64,000 bases of DNA from Ignavibacteria bacterium (GTDB taxonomy: Bacteria; Bacteroidota; Ignavibacteria; Tepidaquicellales; Tepidaquicellaceae), in contig JAQTLX010000014.1 of assembly GCA_028714695.1 (NCBI GenBank), positions 1 through 64,000 of the forward strand, given 5' to 3'. Below the pieces are notes generated by a model. The model saw nothing but the letters and a program-made list of their open reading frames with translations. It was not told the origin of the DNA and ran no database searches. Each line of letters opens with the position of its first letter. Within the stretch, counting starts at the first letter, position 1. The position numbers were made by a program, and so were the translations under genes. This document shows, one piece after another, positions 7,656-15,260 of this stretch.

Positions 7656-8689
7656 GGGATGCCCGGGCAGGGGAGGAAAGATTATCTCTTGGCAGAATCA
7701 AGAAGAGCAGAATCTAGAATCTAGGAGTTAGAATCTAGAATTCGAAGATTCGTCGCGGCGGGTTATAAAGAAGAGCAAAAGACAGAGCATCGTGACGAAC
7801 TAGAAGAAGAGCAAAAGAGTTTACCGCGAAGGACGCAAAGGACGCAAAGGATATTTTAGTTATAAGAGCAGAATCTAGAAGTTAGAATCTAGAATCTAGG
7901 AGTTAGAATCTAGAATTCGAAGATTCGTTGCGGCGGGTTATAAAGAAGAGCAAAAGACAGAGCATCGTGACGAACTAGAAGAAGAGCAAAAGAGTTTACC
8001 GCGAAGGTCGCAAAGGACGCAAAGGGTATTTTAGTTATTAGAGCAAAGAACAGAGCAAGAGATTTTACCGCAAAGGACGGTAAGGACGCAAAGAATTTTC
8101 TATTTATAAAAGCAAAGATATTCACCATAGAGGGCACAGAGATTTTTTTAGATATAAGAGCAAGAGATTTTACCGCAAAGGACGGTAAGGACGCAAAGAA
8201 TTTTCTATTTATAAAAGCAAAGATATTCACCATAGAGGGCACGGAGAGCAAAGAGATTTTTTGTTATAGAAGCAAAAGAAAGAGCAGGTTCACAAAGTCT
8301 CACAAAGGGTATTTTAGTTATTAGAGCAAAGAACAGAGCAAGAGATTTTACCGCGAAGGACGCAAAGAATTTTCTATTTATAAAAGCAAAGATATTCACC
8401 ATAGAGGGCACGGAGATTTTTTTAGATATAAGAGCAAGAGATTTTACCGCGAAGGACGCAAAGGACGCAAAGGGTATTTTAGTTATAAGAGCAGAATCTA
8501 GAAGTTAGAATCTAGAATCTAGGAGTTAGAATCTAGGAGTTAGAATCTAGAATTCGAAGATTCGTCGCGGCGGGTTATAAAGAAGAGCAAAAGACAGAGC
8601 ATCGTGACGAACTAGAAGAAGAGCAAAAGAGTTTACCGCGAAGGTCGCAAAGGACGCAAAGGGTATTTTAGTTATAAGAGCAGAATCTA

Positions 8690-8838
8690 GAAGTTAGAAT
8701 CTAGAATCTAGGAGTTAGAATCTAGGAGTTAGAATCTAGAATCTAGGAGTTAGAATCTAGGAGTTAGAATCTAGGAGTTAGAATCTAGGAGTTAGAATCT
8801 AGGAGTTAGAATCTAGGAGTTAGAATCTAGGAGTTAGA
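8690..8838. repeat. 14-bp tandem repeat (GAATCTAGGAGTTA)
   Basis: Roughly ten units of GAATCTAGGAGTTA, itself a pair of heptamers (GAATCTA + GGAGTTA), run almost without interruption. Some positions carry GAATCTA twice or GAAGTTA instead, without losing the 7-nt phase. CTAG, usually a scarce tetranucleotide in bacteria, appears in every unit. Confidence 0.9.
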
Positions 8839-8947
8839 AACAAAAAAACTAAAAACTAAAAACTAAAAACTATAGAGTAGAATCAAGAATCAAGTTGAAA
8901 CGATTATTGATTTTAATCTCCAATTTCCCATTTTCCATTTTCCAAAT

Positions 8948-9307
8948 TCCGTTTTCCGAATTCTGTTAAGAGCCGGCATACAGATAAGAGCAGGATTTGA
9001 ACGGATATTCGCAGATAATTTTCTTTATTTATAAGAACAAGCGATTATCCATTTTCATTTTCCAAATTCCGTTTTCCGAATTCTGTGAAGAGCAGGCACA
9101 CAGATAAGAGCAGGATTTGAACGGATATTCGCAGATAATTTTCTTTATTTATAAGAACAAGAGATTATCCATTTTCATTTTCCAAATTCCGTTTTCAGAA
9201 TTCTGTGAAGCGCCGACACACAGATAAGAGCAGGATTTGAACGGATATTCGCAGATAATTTTCTTTATTTATAAGAACAAGAGATTATCCATTTTCATTT
9301 TCCAAAT
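8948..9307. repeat. 120-bp tandem repeat, three copies
   Basis: Three copies with an exact 120-bp period, anchored at ACGGATATTCGCAGATAATT at 9001, 9121 and 9241. Differences between copies are few substitutions. Each unit includes a C/T-rich heptamer-like run (TTCCGTT, TTCCGAA, TTCTGTG). Confidence 0.92.
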
Positions 9308-9634
9308 TCAGGTTTCAATTTTTCACACGGATGTTAATAAACAAAAAAAATGGACTTGATATTTTTAATGGCGTTTTTTAATTATTGAGTGAGTATTAGT
9401 CCGTACCGTCGTTTTATATCTGAATTTTCCCTGAAATAAATTTTCATGTGCGATATATTTTTCCGGATTGTTGTTTTAAGAGATTTGTAATTTAGGAGAT
9501 TACGGATTGGAGGGGATATAAATGAGGAAACAAGATTAAGAGAGCAGAATCTAGAATCTAGAATCTAGAATCTAGGAGTTAGGAGTTAGAAGAGCAGAAT
9601 CTAGAATCTAGAATTTAGAATCTAGGAGTTTGAA

Positions 9635-9680
9635 GTCGAAGATTCGTGTGAGCGAATCGAAGACCCGCCGCGGCGGGTTA
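9635..9680. repeat. REP-like palindromic element
   Basis: Two adjacent dyads: GATTCG-TGTGAG-CGAATC (9641-9658) and the perfect 14-bp palindrome CCCGCCGCGGCGGG (9664-9677). The same pair recurs at about 10455-10500 and 10685-10730. It resembles REP/BIME-type intergenic palindromes, but no REP-associated transposase is present in the window. Confidence 0.7.
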
Positions 9681-9765
9681 GGAGTTAGAAGTTAGGAGAT
9701 AAAAACTTAAAAACTAAGCACAGAGTACAAAGAACAAAGCAAGAGCACAAAGCATAGCACTGAGA

Positions 9766-9807
9766 ACTAAGCACTAATAACTAAGCACTAATAACTAAGC
9801 ACTAAAA
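9766..9807. repeat. ACTAAGC/ACTAATA heptamer array
   Basis: Six consecutive heptamers, alternating ACTAAGC and ACTAATA and ending in ACTAAAA, lie about 55 bp upstream of the 113-aa gene. The phase is perfect over 42 bp. Confidence 0.9.
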
Positions 9808-9860
9808 AGCGGAATTGAGAAAAGAGTTTTATTTGTTATAATAACAAAGAAGGTTGTGTT

Positions 9861-10202
9861 ATGAATGATACTGAAAATAAATGGGTGTGCAGGGTCATTG
9901 TGTATTCAGGACTGAAGGACCCTGAATGGATTATCACGGATGAGAATGCGATGAAGATTGTGGGGTTCTACGATTCATCGGATTTATCGTCCGCTGATAA
10001 GCATGATACAAAGCAATTCGGTTACAGGGGATGTTTGTTGATGTGCAGCGACGGCAGGTCGTGGTTTGCATTTGACGGTATTATTGAATACAGAAATAAA
10101 GGTATTAATGAGTTTCGGATTGATAAAAACAGGGATTTTGAGAGGGGTATTATTATGACTGCGCCTTACAATATTCAGGCTTTGATTTATAGACAACAGT
10201 AG
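9861..10202 (+). CDS. Conserved-type hypothetical protein, 113 aa
   Basis: A 113-residue soluble protein from ATG 9861, with AGAAGG about 10 bp upstream as a plausible ribosome binding site. The N-terminal segment RVIVYSGLKDPEW recalls a small family of uncharacterised proteins with an SGxPDPEW motif; I recognise the motif only from memory and know no function. The middle has FGYRGCLL and a WFAFDGII segment. There is no signal peptide or membrane segment. It is the only gene inside about 3.8 kb of repeat DNA, which makes it stand out as a retained gene. Confidence 0.7.
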   Translation: MNDTENKWVCRVIVYSGLKDPEWIITDENAMKIVGFYDSSDLSSADKHDTKQFGYRGCLLMCSDGRSWFAFDGIIEYRNKGINEFRIDKNRDFERGIIMTAPYNIQALIYRQQ

Positions 10203-10280
10203 TTCAATCTTCAATCTTCAATGTTCAATGAAGAGAGGAAAACAAAATCAGGAGTTAGGAGTTAGAAGTTAGTAGTTAGA

Positions 10281-10892
10281 GATGGCAAACGGAGACACGT
10301 CGCGGCGGGTTATAAAGAAGAGTAAAAGACAGAGCATCGTGACGAACTAGAAGAAGAGCAAAAGACTTTACCGCGAAGGTCGCGAAGGACGCAAAGGATA
10401 TTTTAGTTATAAGAGCAGAATCTAGAATCTAGAATTTAGAATCTAGGAGTTTGAAGTCGAAGATTCGTGTGAGCGAATCGAAGACCCGCCGCGGCGGGTT
10501 AGTAGTTAGAGATGGCAAACGGAGACACGTCGCGGCGGGTTATAAAGAAGAGTAAAAGACAGAGCATCGTGACGAACTAGAAGAAGAGCAAAAGACTTTA
10601 CCGCGAAGGTCGCGAAGGACGCAAAGGATATTTTAGTTATAAGAGCAGAATCTAGAATCTAGAATTTAGAATCTAGGAGTTTGAAGTCGAAGATTCGTGT
10701 GAGCGAATCGAAGACCCGCCGCGGCGGGTTAGTAGTTAGAGATGGCAAACGGAGACACGTCGCGGCGGGTTATAAAGAAGAGTAAAAGACAGAGCATCGT
10801 GACGAACTAGAAGAAGAGCAAAAGACTTTACCGCGAAGGTCGCAAAGGACGCAAAGGATATTTTAGTTATAAGAGCAGAATCTAGAATCTAG
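10281..10892. repeat. 230-bp tandem repeat, 2.7 copies
   Basis: GATGGCAAACGGAGACACGT recurs at 10281, 10511 and 10741, giving an exact 230-bp period. Each unit contains the 110-bp module, a short heptamer run and the REP-like palindrome pair. Copies one and two look identical or nearly so; the third diverges after about 150 bp. Confidence 0.93.
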
Positions 10893-11268
10893 AATCTAGA
10901 AGTTAGAATCTAGAATCTAGAAGTTAGAATCTAGAAGTTAGAATCTAGAAGATAAGAACAAGAAATCAGAATCAAGAGAGCAGAATCAAAAGAGCAGAAT
11001 CAAAAGAGCAGAATCTAGAATCTAGAAGTTAGAATCTAGAAGATAAGAACAAGAAATCAGAATCAAGAGAGCAGAATCAAAAGAGCAGAATCAAAAGAGC
11101 AGAATCAAAAGAGCAGAATCAAGAGAGCAGAATCAAGAGAGCAGAATCAAAAGAGCAGAATCTAGAATCTAGAAGTTAGAATCTAGAAGATAAGAACAAG
11201 AAATCAGAATCAAGAGAGTAGAATCAAAAGAGCAGAATCTAGAATCTAGAAGTTAGAATCTAGAATTC
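10877..11268. repeat. Phased heptamer tract, 56 units
   Basis: From AGAATCT at 10877 to AGAATTC at 11262 (385 bp apart, exactly 55 x 7), every unit is a heptamer drawn from a small set: AGAATCT, AGAAGTT, AGAAGAT, AAGAACA, AGAAATC, AGAATCA, AGAGAGC and AAAGAGC. No insertion or deletion breaks the phase. Higher-order blocks of the same heptamer order are also repeated. Confidence 0.93.
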
Positions 11269-11494
11269 GAAGATTCGCTGCGGCGGGTTAGGACTAATGA
11301 TTGAAAATCAAAAACTAAAGAGTTGCGGCGGGTGCAGCGGCGGTAGCAGGGATTCTGGGAGCGACATATTTTGGGGTAGAGGTCACGAATAAAATGCGGA
11401 AAATAGATTTACATAATATCTTTATTTTGATAGAATACTTTTATATTTTACGGTTACAGATTAATTTTTTAATGTAACAAATTAATTATATTTT

Positions 11495-11797
11495 ATGGGC
11501 ATTTTATTCGAGATAAAATACAAGATACATGATTCAAAGAGGGAAGAATACCTTGATTTAGTTAAAAAACTGAGGGCTTTTTATCTGAATAACGGTATTA
11601 AGGATTACAAATTATACGAAGACGAAAGAGGTCAGAACGAATTTACGGAAGTATTCTTATTCGCAGATGCGGAGAGTTTCGAAAAATTCGAGGATGACAC
11701 GAATGAAGACGTCAATAATTTGCTGTCAATTCTTGTGAGTGAGTTGGTAGTTGACAAAAAAGTCAAATACAAAACAAAAAAAGAAGTTCAAATATAG
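11495..11797 (+). CDS. ABM-like small alpha/beta-barrel protein
   Basis: A 100-residue protein from ATG 11495. The pattern of an N-terminal strand (LFEIKYKIHDSKREEYLDLV), a helix, a strand ending in LYEDERGQNEFTEVFLFAD and a helix (AESFEKFEDD) is typical of the dimeric ferredoxin-like fold of antibiotic-biosynthesis-monooxygenase-type proteins. It lacks a signal peptide. It is 27 bp upstream of pgpH and probably shares its transcript. The fold is likely; a specific activity cannot be assigned. Confidence 0.65.
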   Translation: MGILFEIKYKIHDSKREEYLDLVKKLRAFYLNNGIKDYKLYEDERGQNEFTEVFLFADAESFEKFEDDTNEDVNNLLSILVSELVVDKKVKYKTKKEVQI

Positions 11798-11824
11798 CCG
11801 TATTTCCATTTTCGGCTTTTGAAT

Positions 11825-14080
11825 ATGCCCAAAACTAAGCAAAATAGTTTTTCGGCTTTTTTTGAGAATATACGAGTCTCACAGCCAGAAAAAAATATCA
11901 ACATCAAGATTCTCATCGCAGTTGCTACAATAGTTATACTCAGTTTGCTGCTCCCTTCTTATAAAAACATAGATACAAACATAGAGGTCGGAACAATCTG
12001 GTCGAGCGAAGACCTTATTGCGCCGTTTACATTTCCAATTTACAAAGATGAAGCGGACTTAGAAACGGAGATAAAGGAAGTTCAGAACAATATCGTACCT
12101 GTTTTTCTCGAAGTATTTTCATATAACGGCAGACAGAAGGATACAATAGATACATATTTCAAGAAACTTGAAAATCTTCTCAGCCAGTTGGCTAAGCAGG
12201 ACAAGTCAGCGAAAAAGTTGGAGGTATACAGGAATTTAAAGGACGAATTGAAAATCGGTTTGACGGAAGAGCAGTGGTCGTATCTTACGAAGTTTTACAA
12301 AGGGGAAATAAAGGATGAAAGCGGTTATAAATACGGCGACTACAGCCGTTTGATAATAAAAGAACTGAACGAGGCGGGTAAGATTCCGATTATAAATTAC
12401 GACAAGTCAAAAATCATATCGAAGAAGATAGCAATCAAGAAAGCCGATGATAAAATGCAGAGGATTGAGAACGTAGACAGATACAATACGCTTGACGAAT
12501 CCAAAGCAAAGTTCAACGCGGGCATTTCGCAGGGAATCAAAGACAACAATCTTATAATCATAGCGGGAATTATTTCAAATGTTTTCATAAAGGAGACATT
12601 GTTTTACGATAAAGAACTTACGGACCTGGAAATACAGAACAGGGTTGACCAGATACCTAAATCGATTGGGATAGTAAAGGAAAACGAGAGGATAATAAGC
12701 AAGCACGACCCGATTACGAAGTTAACGAAGTTGAAACTTGATTCATTCAAGAAAATCAGATTAGAGCGTTTGGGTGTTCAGGATTATTTCGCACAGGCGC
12801 TGGGGAAAATACTGACTGTAATAATTCTAATGGTTGTATTCGGATTTTATATGTTCTATTTGCGAAGGGACATATTCGAGAGGAATTCGAGGCTTGTTTT
12901 AATCAGTTCGCTTATGATACTTGTAAGTTTCTTCGCGTTCATGAGTCTGAATCTGAAGGTTAACGCGCCGATAGAACTGCTTATATTCATTCCGGTGGCA
13001 TCTATATTAATGACGATAATATTCGATTCGCGGTTATCGTTTTTCGTAGTTGTTATAATTTCATTTCTGATTGCGGCGATAAGGGGGGGCGATTACACGA
13101 TAGCGTTCATTTCATTTTGCGGTTCAGTTCTGGCGATATTCAGTGTAAGGGACATAAAGAACCGTTCGCAGATATTCAGGTCGTTCTTTTTCATAATAGC
13201 GGGTTACGCGATAGCGATATTAGCGATAGGGCTGGACAGGTCGGAGAGTTTATCGAAGATAGCGGTGAATCTTTCTTACGCGGCAGTAAATTCGATAATG
13301 TCGCCGGTTATAGCATACGGGCTTTTAATTTTTTATGAAAAGGCATTCAAGATTACGACGGATTTAACGCTTGTGGAACTTGCGGATTTCAATCAGCCGC
13401 TGTTGAGGGAGTTATCGGCTAAGGCGCCGGGCACATTTCATCACAGTGTAGTGATGGGTAATCTAGCGGAAGAGGCTGCGGCATCGATAGGCGCGAACAG
13501 GGTACTGGCGCGGGTCGGGAGTTACTATCACGACATAGGGAAGTCGGTGAAGCCTGATTTCTTTGTAGAGAACCAGATGGAGAAGATAAACAAGCATGAG
13601 AATCTTAATCCGACATTAAGCGCGAAGATAATAATAGCGCACGTGAAGGAAGGGATAGAACTGGCGAAGAGGTACAAACTGCCTCAGGAAATAATAGATT
13701 TCATTCCGATGCATCACGGCAGTACGCTTGTATCGTTTTTTTACAACAAGGCAAAGAACATAGCCGATGAGAACAAGGAAGACGTTCTCGATTACATATA
13801 CAGATATCCGGGACCGAAGCCGCAGAACAGGGAAACGGCGATTGTGATGCTGGCGGACACGGTAGAGGCATCGACTAAGGCGATAGAAGATCCGACGCCG
13901 AAGAAACTTGAGGACAAGATTGATGAAATCATAAAGAAAAGATTTATAGAGGGCGAACTTGATGACTGCGACCTGACGCTGAAGGATTTAACTCAGATAA
14001 AAAAGAGTTTTCTTAAGATATTAATAGGAATTTATCATCAGAGAATAAAATATCCTGAAGAAAAACCGGAAGATGAATGA
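11825..14080 (+). CDS. pgpH: 7TM-HD phosphohydrolase (PgpH/YqfF family)
   Basis: A 751-residue membrane enzyme from ATG 11825; a TTG two codons earlier is also possible. The order is: one N-terminal membrane segment (about 25-45), a large extracytoplasmic 7TMR-HDED domain (about 60-310), a seven-helix membrane block (about 325-520) and a cytoplasmic HD domain. The HD domain has HHS at 539-541, the metal-binding HD pair in YYHDIGK near 569-570, and MHHG further on. PgpH proteins in Firmicutes hydrolyse the second messenger c-di-AMP to pApA. Its stop overlaps the xerD start by 8 bp, so the two are translationally coupled. The family assignment is secure; the substrate here is inferred. Confidence 0.93.
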   Translation: MPKTKQNSFSAFFENIRVSQPEKNINIKILIAVATIVILSLLLPSYKNIDTNIEVGTIWSSEDLIAPFTFPIYKDEADLETEIKEVQNNIVPVFLEVFSYNGRQKDTIDTYFKKLENLLSQLAKQDKSAKKLEVYRNLKDELKIGLTEEQWSYLTKFYKGEIKDESGYKYGDYSRLIIKELNEAGKIPIINYDKSKIISKKIAIKKADDKMQRIENVDRYNTLDESKAKFNAGISQGIKDNNLIIIAGIISNVFIKETLFYDKELTDLEIQNRVDQIPKSIGIVKENERIISKHDPITKLTKLKLDSFKKIRLERLGVQDYFAQALGKILTVIILMVVFGFYMFYLRRDIFERNSRLVLISSLMILVSFFAFMSLNLKVNAPIELLIFIPVASILMTIIFDSRLSFFVVVIISFLIAAIRGGDYTIAFISFCGSVLAIFSVRDIKNRSQIFRSFFFIIAGYAIAILAIGLDRSESLSKIAVNLSYAAVNSIMSPVIAYGLLIFYEKAFKITTDLTLVELADFNQPLLRELSAKAPGTFHHSVVMGNLAEEAAASIGANRVLARVGSYYHDIGKSVKPDFFVENQMEKINKHENLNPTLSAKIIIAHVKEGIELAKRYKLPQEIIDFIPMHHGSTLVSFFYNKAKNIADENKEDVLDYIYRYPGPKPQNRETAIVMLADTVEASTKAIEDPTPKKLEDKIDEIIKKRFIEGELDDCDLTLKDLTQIKKSFLKILIGIYHQRIKYPEEKPEDE

Positions 14081-14990
14081 TTTAGACACATTAAAAAAAC
14101 TTTTCCTCAATCATTTAAGGCTTGAAAAGGCGCTTTCAGAAAATACAATTAGCAATTATTCACTGGACATAAGGTTTTTCATAAACTATCTGACTGAAAA
14201 GAAGAAAGTAACCGACGCGAAGAGCATAAGCGAGGGTGTGATTGAGAATTACATTTTTTATTTAAGAAATCTGAAGAACAAGAAAGACGATTATTATTCG
14301 GTTAAATCAATAAACAGGTATATATCTTCGATAAAATCATTTTTTAAATTTCTGGCATCCGAGAAGATAATTGACAAAAATCCTTCGGAGATAATAGAGA
14401 CGCCGAAGATATCGAGGAATCTGCCTCAGGTTTTGACGATAGGGGAAATAGATTCAATACTTAAGTTGACTGATAATTCCGATGTGCTTGAATTGAGGGA
14501 CAGGGCAATAATGGAAACGATGTATGCATCGGGATTAAGGGTAAGCGAGGTAGTAAATTTGATACTTCCGAACATATTTTTCGATGAAGGAATATTAAGG
14601 ATATTCGGAAAGGGTTCAAAGGAGAGAATAGTGCCGATAGGTAGTTCGGCTTTGCAGTACATAAACAAATATCTTGAAAAGAGCCGTCCGTATTTAAGGA
14701 AGCCGTATTCGGAGGACACGGTTTTTCTGAATCACAGGGGCAGGAAATTGACGAGGATGGCGATATGGAACATAATTTCGAAGTACGCGAAGAAAGCCGG
14801 AATAAAGAAGCAGATACATCCACACACGTTCAGGCATTCATTCGCGACGCATTTGCTTGAGGGCGGTGCAGATATAAGGATAATTCAGGAAATGTTAGGT
14901 CACAGCGACATATCAACGACGCAGATATATACACACATAGACAGGGAATATTTAATCGAAGTACACAAAACATTTCATCCGAGGGGGTAA
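14073..14990 (+). CDS. xerD: Tyrosine recombinase XerD/XerC type
   Basis: A 305-residue site-specific recombinase with an N-terminal SAM-like domain (1-110) and a C-terminal catalytic domain. All catalytic residues are present: R156 (ASGLRVSEV), K180 (FGKGSKER), H251 and R254 (HPHTFRHSF), H277 (MLGHSD) and Y286 (QIYTHID). Length and motif spacing fit the housekeeping Xer recombinases that resolve chromosome dimers at dif rather than an integron or phage integrase. The pairing with pgpH also argues for a housekeeping role. XerC cannot be excluded. No tRNA or att-like repeat is adjacent. Confidence 0.9.
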   Translation: MNDLDTLKKLFLNHLRLEKALSENTISNYSLDIRFFINYLTEKKKVTDAKSISEGVIENYIFYLRNLKNKKDDYYSVKSINRYISSIKSFFKFLASEKIIDKNPSEIIETPKISRNLPQVLTIGEIDSILKLTDNSDVLELRDRAIMETMYASGLRVSEVVNLILPNIFFDEGILRIFGKGSKERIVPIGSSALQYINKYLEKSRPYLRKPYSEDTVFLNHRGRKLTRMAIWNIISKYAKKAGIKKQIHPHTFRHSFATHLLEGGADIRIIQEMLGHSDISTTQIYTHIDREYLIEVHKTFHPRG

Positions 14991-15260
14991 TAGGTAACAA
15001 AGTACTTTAATGGTTAATTGATTTTTATATAAAATTAGATATGTTAACTCTTAAGAACAAAAATAAAAAACTTGAAAATACACAGTGATTTCATTAACTT
15101 AAGACAGTAAAATATATAATTTTAGTATAAATTTGTTAGAATTTTCTTCAAAATGTGACTAACAAAGCGGAGCTATATCCAAAACAGAGTAAATAAATAT
15201 TATGTTGAAAAAACATAAGTTTAATAATATAATCAAGTTTAACAAACAAATAATTAAGGT
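14991..15260. other. Leader region of the polysaccharide cluster
   Basis: About 270 bp of AT-rich sequence lies before the long co-directional polysaccharide locus. It must carry the main promoter and possibly a leader. I see no ops/JUMPstart element and no strong hairpin. Confidence 0.4.

Larger units (their letters stand above)
7656..9860. repeat. Repeat field A (2.2 kb non-coding)
   Basis: No gene is supported over 2.2 kb. The segment is a mosaic of (i) heptamer tracts built from GAATCTA, GGAGTTA, GAAGTTA and related words; (ii) about 110-bp modules beginning GCGGCGGGTTATAAAGAAGA; (iii) words such as CGCAAAGGACGCAAAGG and CACCATAGAGGGCACAGAG; (iv) a 120-bp unit in three copies; and (v) C/T-rich and ACTAAGC/ACTAATA heptamers towards the end. 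Stops occur in most frames, and the few open frames are repeats translated by chance. Confidence 0.85.
7755..10892. repeat. Dispersed ~110-bp module, six copies
   Basis: A module starting GCGGCGGGTTATAAAGAAGA, running through GACAGAGCATCGTGACGAACT and ending near TTTTAGTTAT occurs at about 7755, 7930, 8567, 10302, 10532 and 10762, always in the same orientation. The last three copies form part of a 230-bp tandem repeat. The copies are nearly identical, which suggests recent amplification or gene conversion. No coding potential is seen. Confidence 0.8.
10203..11494. repeat. Repeat field B (1.3 kb non-coding)
   Basis: It begins with TTCAATC heptamers directly after the 113-aa gene. It continues with 2.7 copies of a 230-bp repeat, then a long phased heptamer tract, and ends in about 200 bp of AT-rich unique sequence (11290-11494) that should hold the promoter of the next gene. 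No gene is supported. Confidence 0.85.

Noticed and set aside
7910-8411. Open frames on the minus strand with repeated VPSMVNIFAFINRKFFAS-like residues
   Set aside because: They are translations of the CACCATAGAGG and CGCAAAGGACG repeat words; low-complexity, overlapping, without start signals or context.
10281-10892. Insertion sequence or transposon for the 230-bp repeat
   Set aside because: No transposase frame, terminal inverted repeats bounding the unit or target duplications are visible; it is a tandem repeat.
14073-14990. Phage or integrative-element integrase marking an island border
   Set aside because: Length, motif spacing and coupling to pgpH fit housekeeping XerC/D; no att repeats or tRNA gene are adjacent.
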